A stretch of 64,000 nt of DNA. Origin: Toxonevra muliebris (taxonomy: Eukaryota; Arthropoda; Insecta; Diptera; Pallopteridae). A program made the position numbers and the translations under genes. Below, one piece after another: positions 15,201 to 26,749 of the stretch (position 1 is the first letter of the stretch; the number at the start of each line of letters is the position of its first letter). Where the stretch lies: NCBI GenBank assembly GCA_963691655.1, contig OY829326.1:97457235-97521234 (forward strand), given 5' to 3'. Under the pieces are notes generated by a model. The model was not told the origin of the DNA and searched no databases. It saw only the letters and a list, made by a program, of their open reading frames with translations.

Positions 15201-18200
15201 ATAAAATTTAATTCTTTCCATTTTTTTCTTGAAAATTTAACTAAAATTTTGGGTATTTCGGATTAGTTCATTCTTAATCTATTAACTTTGTTTTTCGAGA
15301 AAAATGTGATCTCTAACAGACTTAGGAATTGATGAATAAAAAATATTAATAACTAATTATTTTTACCGATTTTTCTCGAAGAGCAATGATGAAGAGTTGA
15401 TGGAAGCAATTCAATTTCAAATTTGAAATCCACTAATCTGAACTATCTTTTATTATTACTTAGTAATAATGAAGACCGAGAAATGTGGTCTTAGAAGCCA
15501 CCTATGAAATAATGAGATTTATTTCAAAATTAGAAATTCAGCTTACGAAACAGGCACTTTATTACTACAGTGGCTTGGGTAATTATAGGACGTTGTCCTA
15601 TTTAAGGGGGAAAGCCACTGTGATGGGTGGAAAATGAGTGATTTTCGAGAAATATTTTGATGTGTCAAATAAAGGAATATGGGGATCACTTTATATTCAT
15701 TTTATTAAGTACACTTCTAACAATATTTCCATCAATTTTTATTAAAAAATATTGAACAGTTTTGAAGATATGGCAGCGAAAAAATTTTCCCCTCCATGGT
15801 CGCGTCGATTTTTCAAGAAGGGATTTTCTGAAAAACAAAATTCTTAGTTTTTAATAATATATATGAGTATAATTCTCGTCGTACGTCGTGTTTTTTTTTA
15901 TTTTCCACAAAATGGCTACTGATTGAAAATTTTCGATGTTTTCGACCCTTTTTTTTTGTTTTAAAAGAGCTTAAAAAATAGTAAAAATAAAAATTCCAAA
16001 AATGAGCAGCTGATAAAGCGGGGGGTCTCAAAAAATTGGCACGTGACCATACCCACGATTCCAACCCTCCAAGCAATCTGAAAAAAAATGAAAAAGATTA
16101 TTAATCTAGAGTAATGTCGCAATGTCCGGAACTACGGAAAAGTTGGAAAAAAATTTTTTCACAAAATGGCGGCTGCCTGAAAAAAAACAAATTTTATACC
16201 ACTTTTTTTGACTTTTTCGAATTTTTTAAAAATAGTAAAAATTGAAATTTGTGGGTGCGGATAGTTCTCGACATAGACAAGTGTATATAGAAGACTCTCA
16301 AAAAAATTCAAGTAAGTCGGTCTAGTAGAACTTAAGAAATCCTGGGTATCGTTTTGAAAAAGACAGTTTCGAGAAAAACGCGTTTAGAGTTTCGCGTCAA
16401 GTATTTCGCGGTTTGGATGCCGCGTCAGCAAAATACCTATATCTCCGAAAATAATTTGAATTTTGAAAAATCCTTTTGTAGACATATTCTTAAAAAGTTA
16501 AACTTTGAAAATATGAAAGTTCTAAGGGGTTACTCTGTAGTTCGATTCGAAAGAACATTTACTCGAATTCGATCAATTGGTACTCTAGAAAACATTTTCG
16601 AATAATATTTGTTCGATGTTCAGATTTAATTTTGTACCTTTTCGAATCGAATTCGGTATTCGAATAGAACTGCCTTTCGCATCGAACTACAGAGAAACCC
16701 CCCTGATATTCTATCGAAATTTTATGAATTACAAATGATAGTATCTGATTTCAAAATGACTATTCTGATTTAGTCAGTAGCTTAGTTTTTCCGTTATATT
16801 TCTCTTTTCAAAATTTTCAAAACTCATTTCATCAGATTCCATCTACATTACCTTAGAAGGCTCAAAACCTATTTAGCAACAGTTACCTCTGTCTGATTTG
16901 AAATTCTGGAATATTAGTTCTCTATTAATTTTAGGTCCAATACCAAACAAAGTCGAATCCAAACGTCGAAGTGAATAGCTTTTATAAGGCCATTTTTATT
17001 CTTGCCAGCCAAGAGACCACCTCTGCCGTGCAAAAAAATTTGTATTTTCTATTTTTGACTATGCCGGGCATTGAACCCGGACACCCAGCGTAGCAGTTCA
17101 ACACATTGACCACTAGGCTATGACAAGCAGAACATCATTCTACGAATGGTTTAATTTTCTGTCCCTAATCTAATTTAATCATGTGATGGCCATTTAGCAA
17201 TATTTACTCACTAATCGGAAAAATAAACGATATTTTCAACAAAAAGCTAAATTTTTTATTATTCACTTTTGAATTATTATTTAGCGGTGAGATTATTTTC
17301 AATAACATTTCTTAAAAAACAATTAAAATAAAACTTACTTACTCAACCATAATGGCTAGTAAAAAGTAAGGTAAGGTTAGTATTTTGGGGTTCAAAGATG
17401 AAATTTGAGCTTTTACAATGTTTCTACAGAATTTTCTAAAAATTTACCTTATTTTGTATAAAAAGTTATCTACACTTTGTGGACTTTACGATTTATGATA
17501 TTTTGAAATAAATACCGATAGCATATCAATATCGTCTGTTGATTTAATAAATCATTCAATAGAAAAAAGGAATTATTACATTTCTTAAATATTTTCAAAC
17601 TTACAAATTTTTTGCGGACTCCCGTCTGATAATCTTATGATAACAAATTTTTGAACTGTTAAGAAAAATAAATAATAATAACAAAAAATATTTTTTGATA
17701 TTTATACCTACATAAAAAATAATAAATACATTACGTATATAGTTTAAAAATTTCATTCAATGTTTCTTATGGCACGAATTCAGAGCAGTTAACTACGTCA
17801 CATCCGCCTGCAATGAATCGTAATTACGAAATTTATTTGGATTTTCCAAATGTTTTGATATGGTTTGTGTGTGTTTTTTTTTACAAAATACAAGCAAACA
17901 CAAAGAATGAAAAGTATTTATGACTCAAATACACGATTTGAATTTATTTCGAATAATAAATATTGAAAATAAAAAAGAATTAATAAATAAAACAGAAATA
18001 AAAATAAACTAAGCACAACTAAAGTTAAAAAATCTAAAGAAAAAAAAACGTGTGTGGTTTAACAAACATTACTAACTTGAATTAGGAAGTGTGGGCGTAG
18101 TTGGGGCTCGTATACCCACAGAGGCTTATCAAAAATTACCTAAAACATATAAATTTATCTATGTATATAAAAATATTTTATAAATTATTATTATTCTCCT

Positions 18201-21200
18201 CATATATAGAAATGGCGCGTTTTTCAATCGATAAGTGAATTATTCATACTTGTGCCTGCGTTGCTTGGTCTCAAGGGTAATTTGGATATGTGCCTCGCAT
18301 CGCGTCTTTCCACCCAGGTGAATCTTGGTAATATGACGTCACGTAAGGAAGTAATACGTATGATTGTTGGCAATATAGCGCTGGTTCAAGTTCAAGCTAC
18401 GGTAGCATCATTTCTGGTAGCAATGTTTGCAGTGTCAGTGGGTGCAGCAATGGATGGCAATTTTGAATTTGAGCATGTTATGCTGTTGACGGCATCGGCA
18501 ATGTTTACAGCGACATCATCATGTTTTGTTTTAGGTATGTTGAAAAAATAAATTAAAAAATAAAAATAAAGAATTTGTTAAAATTATTTAAAATTTATTC
18601 GAAATATAATCAAATTTGTTTTTGTCTTTTTGCAGATTTTGTATTAGTGGCTGTGATATTATTATCCCAAAAATATCATTTAAATCCAGATAACTTAGCA
18701 ACACCGCTAGCAGCATCAATTGGTGATGTTGTTTCAATTAGTTTATTATCGTTTATCGCTTCGTTACTATTCGATCATATAAGTGAGTATTGAATTATTC
18801 AAGTTATAAAACAATGTTTCTAAATAAATAAATTATAATTTTTCCTCTACAGAAACTCACTTATGGATCACGTTTGTTGTAGTCACTTGTTATTTGATAT
18901 TGTTACCAATGTGGGTTATTGTTGTTCTTAAAAATAAATATACTCGTCCCGTGTTGAAGAGCGGTTGGGTTCCAGTGCTATCTGCCTTGTGTATTAGTGG
19001 GTAAGTGTCAAAATAAAAAAAAAATAAAAAAAAGTTATTTATCATTTTCTATTTTTAGACATGAAATTCATGTAATTAGAAAAGTTTGTGCTTCCACTTG
19101 ACTTGAAGCTTGGCAAACAAAATCTTGCAAAATAAACTTTTTTGTATAACTATTTATAGATTTATGATGATTGAATGACAAAAAAACTAAAAATTTTAAA
19201 TTAGCAAAAAAGAATCGAGTGCTTTTATACACTCAGACTCAACAAAATGTACTTGATAATTTTTAAATTGGAATTTTTATACTTCATTAGATTCTAAGTT
19301 TCAAGTAATTGAACTCAAAATGATCGCAAACTTCAAATTACACGCGCACCATTCATAATTTTAAAGTTTAGATAAATGTTTGTAATGATTTCATAAATTA
19401 TTAATAGGAATGAAAGGGGCATATTGGACACCTACATACGTTTTTGCATAAGTAAGAGCTCTACTTTGAATAAAGTAATGAAGATTAGACAACTTCAAAC
19501 GAGAATTGGTGCAGTTGAAATGTAGAGGAATGAAAATTTAAATCTATTTTAAGATAAAGTAAATTTAACCTATTTCGAACTAGGAATATTCATTATAAAA
19601 TATGTTCCTACTAAAGCCAATGATATATTAAGTCTAAATAGTTTAAATTAACGAGATATTTTTTACACTTATGTACATTTAAAAAAAATTAACAAAGAAG
19701 AAATTGATGGCAAATATTAAAACAATCCAAAATGAAGACGGTGAGAAAAAACCTGGGTAGTTACCAGAGCTCGAAAAATCAAACAAAGTGACTTATTTAT
19801 GTAAATCAACAATTGTTTTAGGCCACAAATGTTCAACATTATTTTTTAAATTGGTTTTTATTATATATTTTTAATTTGTATTTTCAAAGTGCTCAAATTT
19901 AAGGTTTTTATTTATAAGTCCATGATACACCATATTGATAGAAAATTTGTATCTCTTTTTATGTAAAATATACCAAATTTTATTTTAGTCAAAACATTTG
20001 TAAAGAAATCTGTTGTTAAATATTTTTAAAAATTTATCAAAAAGTTCGAAATACTATACCCTAGTACAAAATGGTTTAATGTAAACCAGGGTCCATAATG
20101 CATTTAGTATTCAAAAATTTAATTGTATGAATAATTTTTTGACAAGAAGAAATCTTCTGGGCTTCTGCAGTCTACATCTAACCCAATCCATCTATCTGTA
20201 TCTCTATGTATTCACCTCTCACTATAACCATCTAACTCTAGCTTCATCTAGTGAATATAAGAAGGTTACGAAAATTAACCACCAGGCGAAGACGGAAATC
20301 TAACCCGAACATCCTAGATGAAAGTCTAGTGCACTACCCACTAGACTATCGATGTCGTCTGTACTAATTCATAACTGTGCACTTGGTGCATTCTCAAGTA
20401 TTTTATTCTTTTGTTGAATGCTCTTAAAATATGTTTTGATGATACCATTTTTTTGTTCTAAAACCTACATCTTGAACTTACCTTAAAACTGATTTTAGAA
20501 CGATGTTTTCTTGTCTAAACATGGACGTTATATATATGAGAAACCTGTATGAATTAAAATATAAACTTTAGAATAACCAAAAATTCAAAACGAATATTGG
20601 TTAAGTAGTGGACCTAGTAAACGTATTTTTGTCGAAAAAAAAAATGAGGTATGCTATATTATGGCAAGAAGTCCTGAATTAGGGAGTTTAGAATATACAT
20701 AACCCTATTCAAAACCAAAAAGAATGCAAAATTATGTAATAATCACATAAACAATCTCAGGCAAGATCTTTCACCATACCCAAGTAATTGGAAAATTTGC
20801 TTCATAACAACTCCGTGATCTGCTTTGAATTCTTCTTTAAATGACTATCAGATAAACTAACCCAAAATAATCGTACAATTTTACTAAAATTACATAAATT
20901 AGATAAAACCATGGATTATCAGACCTACAAATCTGGAGATTTGGAATTATAACTAATTTGCTGAATGTTATTTATAAAAGTTTGTAAAATTTTGAACTTT
21001 GTTTATAGTCATTTCCCATTAAATTTTTCAAGCGGAATCTGGCCATAGTGATGATGATAAAAGTACACAAAGTCTAATTACTGAGAACTACTTACATAAT
21101 ATCATTGGTGGATTGAAAGATTTCAGAAAGTGGTTTTAAGTGTTTTGTTTCTTCAAAAAGTTTTTTTAATTCAAGAGGAAGGGCTTGAATATTTATCCCG

Positions 21201-22683
21201 AAGGCGTGTTTTATGCCCAAGAATCTGCTAACCCATAGTTTAAGATTTCGCCAGACCAAAGAATCAGAAAATCCATTTTCCATAAAATTTTTTAATCTGA
21301 ATCTATCCACACTGATAAAATCATATTAGGATGTCGTGATATTCTAATTTTTAAGTCTGGAAACACTAATTGTGGCTATTTGTGATTAACCACTATAGTT
21401 CTTAGGTGCGGAGAAATACATGCCAGCATTTTTTGTTTTCAAATGATTTTACTTCCATTTCGAAATAAAGAGTTATAATTCTAAAAACCTCAGACTAGTT
21501 AAGTTTGCTTACGAGTTTTTTTGTTAGGTAGTGGAAAATTGCTTCAATCTATGTAGGTATGTTTCTTAGTAATTGAATAAATTTAAATTAGGAGATTAGG
21601 AAAATGAAATAATTTTCTACTTAAAGTTTTTTCCTTCCTAATTGTATTTTCCATTTCGATTTAATTACAGTATGGGCGGTTTAGTACTCGATGCTGCCGT
21701 TGATCTCTTCAATGGATTCGTTGTTTTCCAACCGATCATCAATGGTATTGGTGGCAATTTGGTATCGGTGCAGGCTAGTAAAATTTCAACAATGTTACAT
21801 CAAAGTTCAATTATTGGCATTATACCGCCACATACGAAAATATTTGAATGGCCATGGAAAGCGCTCTTCAAAGGCGGTAAGTACAATGCTTAAGCAATGC
21901 AATTGTAATATATTTTTTTTTATTTAATATATTTATTTGTAATTTTTATTTGTTTGTTTATTTATAGTACCTTATGCCAAAACTGCACGCATACTCATCG
22001 GTATGTCAATTCCTGGTAATATATTGTTCATATTTGTGGCCGATTACATACACATGTCAACATCGACGGTGACTTTTGCATTTGTGATGTCATATTTGAT
22101 TGCCAGTTTACTGCAGGTATGTTAACTAAGTAGATTGTTTAATATTTTAGTAATAAATTGAAGAGTTTAAGAGGAAACATTAAAATTTATAAAAATACAT
22201 AAATAAAATTTAAAAATTAAATTCTTCTGCTAATAAAAGTTCAAAGTTGGATGCAAAAATTAATTTACTGAATTCTTGGAGTAGCCTCATAAATGAAAGA
22301 TGAAGGGTCAGCGAAAATTCTGAACGTATTAAAAACCTTTAGAGCAAAAATTTGTATTTTTAAACTATCCCCGGAAATTATAAAAAATGAAACCTTAACT
22401 TTTCTGATAAAAAAAAATTAATAAAATATTTTTCTATATCAATTTTTCTCTACTTTATACATTTATTTTTTTACAGGTCATGATACTCTTATACATTGCA
22501 CATATTATCGTACACGCCATGTGGAAATGGAAGATTGATCCTGATAATTCTTCAATTCCATACTTGACTTCACTTGGTGACTTGCTCGGCTCCAGTTTAT
22601 TGGCGATTGCGTTCCTTTTCTTACTGTCGATCAATCAAGAATACGGTGCAGATTTGAATCCATTAAGTGATGCTTCGAATTAA
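6289..22683 (+). CDS. SLC41-family (MgtE-type) divalent cation/magnesium transporter, 8 exons
   Basis: Coding exons: 6289-6760, 13000-13304, 18210-18534, 18636-18782, 18853-19000, 21671-21876, 21968-22116 and 22477-22683. All have GT/AG borders and phases agree, giving 652 residues. Residues 1-157 are a cytosolic tail with asparagine runs. Exon 2 ends in the first membrane helix (residues about 231-255). The first MgtE domain (exons 3-5) has [18 protein letters not shown] and [13 protein letters not shown]; the second (exons 6-8) has [33 protein letters not shown] and [15 protein letters not shown]. This internal duplication of the MgtE fold, with acidic and Gly-Asn motifs in the pore-lining helices, is typical of SLC41 proteins, which move Mg2+ across membranes. 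The fly counterpart I recall is CG33181. Introns 1 and 2 (6.2 and 4.9 kb) are packed with repeats. The start was chosen as the first ATG of the open frame; 5' noncoding exons or alternative starts are possible. Confidence 0.93.
7428..7672. mobile_element. Foldback MITE with about 95-bp inverted arms
   Basis: The outer sequence TTCTGTGGCAAT at 7428 returns inverted at the right end (ATTGCCACAGAA, to 7672). The arms stay complementary inward through AACAGCTAAACTC and ACCCAAAATATTGAAAG with few mismatches, around a short AT-rich centre. No coding capacity. It lies in SLC41 intron 1, directly beside the 3' end of the LINE remnant. A shorter, diverged relative is at 49054-49157. The target duplication is not clear. 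Confidence 0.8.
7680..9626 (-). mobile_element. Decayed non-LTR retrotransposon (LINE), reverse transcriptase and C-terminal part
   Basis: On the minus strand the reverse transcriptase runs from about 9600 to 8370: NYRGISFLN near the 5' end, then [22 protein letters not shown] and the catalytic LYTDDIVI motif (about 9005-9036, a variant of YADD). The post-RT C-terminal region continues to a stop at 7680 and includes a Cys-rich [11 protein letters not shown] segment like the zinc-knuckle near the end of many LINE polyproteins. It is dead: stop codons in the upstream part, a frameshift near 8750-8780, and a SINE at 8172-8486. Removing the SINE brings the reading frame back into line. The 5' part, endonuclease and ORF1 are missing. 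It lies antisense in SLC41 intron 1. I cannot assign the clade. Confidence 0.85.
8172..8486 (-). mobile_element. tRNA-derived SINE (family A), full length, in a LINE
   Basis: Read on the minus strand, the head (from 8486) is tRNA-like, with a box A region ATAGCCTAGTGGATAGTG and box B GGTTCGATTCC. The head resembles tRNA-Glu, with a loop containing TTC. Next comes a body with CGTTCGGAATCGGCGTTAAA and CTGTAGGTCC, then a tail of CCTAA-type pentamers at 8172-8190. The element is flanked by a perfect 14-bp target duplication, TCTTTCAAAAGATA, at 8158-8171 and 8487-8500. A shorter diverged copy is at 20246-20361. A functional tRNA gene is excluded by the tail and target duplication. Confidence 0.9.
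9594..9720. repeat. Dispersed repeat shared with 46.5 kb in inverted orientation
   Basis: The segment contains AAAATTTGCCAAC, CATAAGAAATTCTC, a CT-rich run and ATGACATAGTG. The reverse complement of about 46496-46600 shows the same order of blocks. No protein-coding content; probably two old copies of a non-autonomous element. Confidence 0.45.
10717..11010 (+). mobile_element. tRNA-derived SINE (family B)
   Basis: It starts with a tRNA-like head (box A region GTAGTATAGTGATTAGTG, degenerate box B GGTTTATATCTC). Next is CAAAAATCAAAAATAGAAC and the block CACCTCTTGGCTGGCAA. The core, CGTTCAGATTCGCCATAAA with CTGTAGGTCC, resembles the core of family A. It ends around an AGCTCGGCC block and a short TAG/TAC repeat. 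A second copy lies inverted at 16934-17130. It is in SLC41 intron 1. Confidence 0.8.
15590..16380. repeat. Unclassified repeat with an internal diverged direct duplication
   Basis: Two diverged direct copies of a roughly 110-bp block are visible, at about 15904-16010 and 16159-16260. Each starts CACAAAATGGC and runs through poly-T into AAAAATAGTAAAAAT. The related phrase GCCGCCATTTTG recurs near 60926-60937. The stretch has more CG dinucleotides than its surroundings and no coding frame; probably a non-autonomous element. Confidence 0.45.
16526..16702. mobile_element. Small MITE with 22-bp inverted ends, 177 bp
   Basis: Left end GGGGTTACTCTGTAGTTCGAT (16526 on) and right end ATCGAACTACAGAGAAACCCCC are inverted copies with about two mismatches. 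The centre is rich in TTCGAA and GAATTCG palindromes. It has no coding capacity and lies in SLC41 intron 2. The flanks do not show a clean target duplication. Confidence 0.65.
16934..17130 (-). mobile_element. tRNA-derived SINE (family B), second copy
   Basis: Read on the minus strand from 17130, the tRNA-like head has box A region CATAGCCTAGTGGTCAATG and an intact box B GGTTCAATGCC. The AAAAATAGAAAATACAA linker, the GGTCTCTTGGCTGGCAA block and a diverged core, CGTTTGGATTCGAC, follow in the same order as in the copy at 10717. Lies in SLC41 intron 2. Confidence 0.75.
20246..20361 (-). mobile_element. Truncated SINE (family A), head only
   Basis: The segment matches the head of the SINE at 8172-8486 at most positions: ATATAAGAAGGTTACGAAAA, ACCACCAGGCGAAGACGG, GTCTAGTGCACTA. 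Box B is mutated and the core and tail are missing. Lies in SLC41 intron 5. Confidence 0.75.
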
Positions 22684-24300
22684 AATCAAAGAAAATCAAC
22701 GGAATAAAAACAAAAGTGTTGAGGCCCTCTCCTAACAAAAGTGAAAGTTAATATATATAAATGAAGATCGGGAACGAGAGAGAGATAGAAAGAGTTAAAT
22801 GAGTGAGACTACCAATCTTCAGTACGTACCTTAAAAAGCATAAACTTATTTTTAAACGATAAATAAAAAAAGAAAACATAATAATATTATTAATTAAAAA
22901 GATTTTAATAAATTATTGTAAAAATTAAACAAAAAATAATATTATGTAAAGAAAGTTGATGAAAAAAACGATGGTAAATCGAAGAATAAAATATAATTTG
23001 TAATGAAAGAGATAAAGCATGATAAAGCTACAATTAGTTAACAAAAAATCAAGAAAAAAAACACTAACGAAAAGAACAATAAAAAATAAGACACAATACA
23101 AGTAATAAATAGTAATAATAAAACATAAACCAAATAACAACAATAATTAGTAGTTATTAGAAATTATGAAAAAAAGAAGATTATTTTGTGACTTATTTAG
23201 AACAAAAAAGCAAAAACGAATATCTTTCATTATAATTATAAATTATACATAATAATTGTTGGTGTGCCCAGAAATTCCTTAAATAGTTGCAACAAAATTA
23301 CAAACAATTACTCGAAAATTAAATGCAATAATTTAAAATATTACTTATTTAAAAACTATAAATTTGAAAACTTTCTTGAATGGAAATTTGTAATAAAAAA
23401 TCAGAACATATTTTTTTTTTCGAGCAGCACATGCATGCAATTAATAATAAAAAATTAATTTAGCGCAATTTCGAAACAACAACAACAAAAAAACTATGAA
23501 TTTACATAAAAATCATGCAGGGTTTCTTCATTTCTTCCCCCAACGCTCCTAACTTCCTTCAATTTGTATCTTTGTACTGCTTTAATTTATTTGTTAAGCC
23601 ATAAAAAAATATAGAACTTAATTGCCTAAGTCTAAATAAGTGATTTAATTTTAAAACTAGTATGCTTAATTTTTGTTTTGTTCGTTCCACAGATTTGATT
23701 TTTGCAAATCTGTTTGTTATTATTTCGTTAAAATCACTTTAGCAAATTTGTATGTCATTTATTTTGTAAAAATTTTAATTGAATATATTATATCCTGCTA
23801 GTATTACTGTATACTTTTACTTATTCAATAATCCCCAAAGTAGTTACAAAAGTATCTATCTATTTTATTATTATCTATACAATTTCTATGTATTCCTTAA
23901 ACATATTTCCTTCCAAATTACTCTCAAACTTCCTCGTCTGAAAATTCTTCATAATTCTAGTTTATTTATGTTTAATATCTCTAAATTTAATTTACCAATT
24001 AGTTAAACTATATGTGTATATTTATAGTTTTTTAAATTATAAAAAAGTTCTAGAATTTTATACATAAATATTTTAAATTAGCTATCTCTTTTTTAATTTT
24101 ATTATATTGATTTTTTTTTAATTATGCTTTAAAAACATGAGAAGTTGAGACGTTTAAAAAAGGAAATGTGATCGATATTAATTATAATTATATTTAATTG
24201 TAATTATTATTAACAATGATAACAAAAATACTGTATAATTATGATACAATAATTTTAGTTTAAAAATAAAAATTATAAATAATAAAAACATGCAAGTTAA
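22684..24300 (+). other. Probable 3' UTR and downstream flank of the SLC41 gene
   Basis: AT-rich noncoding DNA follows the stop codon, with a GA-rich run at 22768-22800 and many AATAAA hexamers, for example near 22860 and within 24260-24292. Several polyadenylation sites are possible and the true end cannot be set from sequence. No other gene is visible. Confidence 0.4.
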
Positions 24301-25440
24301 GCATACAGAGAAAGAAAATTTCAAAATAAATACTTTATTGTTTTATTCAAGGTTTCTAAAAAATATGTACATTTATATGAAGTCGAAATACTTTGAATGG
24401 CGGTTGAACTACATAAGATTTTCCACTGAGTGAGCCCATCTATTTATTGATAGCAAACGATCAGTGCTGTCGTTTTAAAAATTTTAAGGGGAGGAATTTT
24501 TCCTTTTGAGAGGAGGATTTTGCTTGACAAGGGAGGAATTTTTCAAAATGTCTTAAAAGTTTTCAATAATGTATAGAAAGTTTTTGTAACAAATTCAGTC
24601 AAATAAAAGTTATGAAAAATAAACAAGTTTTTATAAAAACAAAATAGTCCTTTGGAAATAAACTGTGCAATATAAAGTATTAATATTAGTAAATAATATG
24701 AGCCGTTCCGCCTTGCCTGCCGTGATTTTAACAACCTCTATAATGTTATTGATATTTCTGATTCGGTAGATTCCATAAAACAAAATATTATAACTTTTTT
24801 AAATATATAGATGTCGTTATCAGCTGATGATTTATAATCTGTAGCTGGTTTTTAAAAGGACCACTCGGTGGGTAATGAATGTGCAACGTCCTTTTTAAAA
24901 TAAAAAACAATAAAGATTAAAAAACTAAAATTAGCATTTCTTCGCTCTTCACAAAACCGGACATAAAAACATAGGATGTTATTTGTAGTATTTTTTAGCT
25001 AGCTCAATCGAAAGGACCCAGTTGGATGCATAATTTTTACTAACATTCCCTTACAAACCATTACTGCATTAACAGTTGCAGTCAGCAAGCAATTTATCGA
25101 TATTTATTAAATAGGCACTTACTCTTACACAGTTTTTCTACTATTGATTTCAATTATCAAAAATTACAAACATTAAAACAAAGCCAAGCAAAAACGTTTG
25201 GAAATGGAATGCGAACTTTTAAAATTTGACAGTAACCCAGCGACAAATAAAACAGCTAGTCCTAGTAACAAATATTTCACAGACATAAACGGAATGAAAA
25301 TAACGCAACATATTCTTACGCTCTCGTTTTCCTATTATTTCGCTGAAAATGGATGGCTCTGTATATTTGTCCTTTTCCTTTTCTTGGTGAAGATTTCTAT
25401 GCAGGACATATAAGGGTTAACATTTAGTCTCATCCGTTCC
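24300..25440. other. Intergenic stretch without a recognised gene
   Basis: It holds a short GGGAGGAATTTTTC direct repeat (about 24490-24545) and AT-rich DNA. The short open frames at 24543-24734 and 25198-25413 have no recognisable features. Confidence 0.4.
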
Positions 25441-26400
25441 TACATCAATTTTATATAAGGGTCAACGCTCTCTGGAGTAAATGCAAGATTCAAATTTTCC
25501 TCTGATAAGGACGACAATGTCATCAGCATAACTCTGTACATCAAAGCCATAGTTACACAATAAGTTGAGAAGTTCTTCAACAGGAATGGACCAAAAAAGT
25601 GGTGTGGCACCACCTTTTTATTTATTTATTTTTTTTATTTTTCAATTTTCATCAATTAGAGTACATGCTCTTAAAGACTACTAGATATGCTAAATGCTAA
25701 CTTAAATAATAATTAACTTGGGTATTGAAGGGTCATAATTAAACTATTTTTAAATTTACATCGATTTGAATGATTATAAAAATCTAAGTAGCCGCAGACT
25801 TCATTTGCTTCCCTTAAACAACGTGTTATAGGCTCATTGCGGCAGTAGTTTACTCTATGATAAGGTTCATAAAAAAGAGTTCTAGATCTTAAGTAACGAG
25901 TAGGACAATAAAAGCCAATTAACTGAAGCAGAGGTGGGCAATCAATATGATTGTTAATAATGTCTCTTACAAACATAACAGAGAAGTATTTACGCCTAAC
26001 TTCAAGAGATTGTATACCAAGCAAGAGACATCTGATTCTATAAGATGGCATATCAGAATTCCAGCGCAATTTATGAATGGCACATCTCGTAAATTTTCTC
26101 TGAACCCTTTCACCACCACCCTTGTGGACATCCTTTTGCTGTGAACTTCTGTGGATTCTGAGAAGACATGATTTTGCTTTCTGAAAGACCATTATTAACC
26201 CATCTGCATGTTGTCCAATCGTCCTCTTTGCTTAGGATTGAATTATTGATATCGACGAAATTGGTGTAGTCAAATGCCCCTTCAATGTCAAAAAAAAGCC
26301 AATCGCCTACTCTTCGTTTTTAGCCGTTTTCAGTCTTCTGTGGGAGATTCTGAATGGCATGAGGGGTTGGTTTTCCTGTTTGGTAATCACATTGATTTAT
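25441..26400 (-). mobile_element. Jockey-like LINE relic, split by a second LINE
   Basis: On the minus strand the first reverse transcriptase part (about 26320-26111) carries FFDIEGAFDYTNF and KGCPQGG. The second part (25616-25441) resumes with GGATPLFW and has the catalytic SYADDIVVL motif (25507-25533). The two halves meet at the GCPQGG motif, where a 5'-truncated LINE is inserted. Stops are present in both halves, so it is inactive. The pattern GCPQGG..LSPLLW..YADD is standard for Jockey-type LINE polymerases. Confidence 0.8.
25617..26110 (-). mobile_element. 5'-truncated LINE insertion (polyprotein C-terminus, 3' UTR and A-rich tail)
   Basis: On the minus strand this segment encodes the region after the reverse transcriptase of a Jockey-type LINE: RKFTRCAIHKLRWN, YRIRCLLLGIQSLEVRRK, CPPLLQLIGFYCPTRYLRSR and CREAN-like blocks, then a stop at 25713. 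An AAT/A-rich 3' tail follows (about 25617-25645). It is bounded by CACCACC at 25608-25614 and at 26111-26120, in agreement with a short target duplication. Left-end truncation plus an A-rich tail is the usual product of target-primed reverse transcription. Confidence 0.8.
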
Positions 26401-26407
26401 ATGTAGA

Positions 26408-26719
26408 GGACATACGAGAGAAAATTTTGTTGAAATTCTGAATTTTAAATTTTGGTGGTTTGTGTTTGTTTCTGTAAATAAAAATAAATAAAACTTTTTG
26501 ATTTGGACACCAAGAATTTATATAGCAATTATGAACAATTGGAGGAATGGTTTTTTACAACCTTGTCATGTTTGAGGGTTGCTAGTTACCTTTGGCATTT
26601 CAAGTGCATTTTGAAAAAATCCTTCTGAAATTCAGAATTTCATTTGACAGTTTTCGTATGGCGAAATTTCGCATTTCAACGATATACTGAATTTGCATGA
26701 AATTCACTCTCGTGTGTCC
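26408..26719. mobile_element. MITE with GGACAYACGAGAG inverted ends, 312 bp
   Basis: The left end GGACATACGAGAG (26408 on) matches the reverse complement of the right end (GGACACACGAGAG, 26719 backwards). Similarity continues into an AAATTTC/GAATTT-rich subterminal zone. It has no coding capacity and lies immediately 5' (minus-strand sense) of the Jockey-like relic. Confidence 0.6.
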
Positions 26720-26749
26720 GCACTATAAAATACTTCTCTCTTAAAAACC

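Noticed and set aside
15813..16076. 87-codon minus-strand frame
   Set aside because: Falls in repeat DNA with a duplicated block and has no protein-like features.
25713..26192. 159-codon minus-strand open frame
   Set aside because: It is a chimera of inserted LINE C-terminus and out-of-frame host LINE sequence, not a gene.
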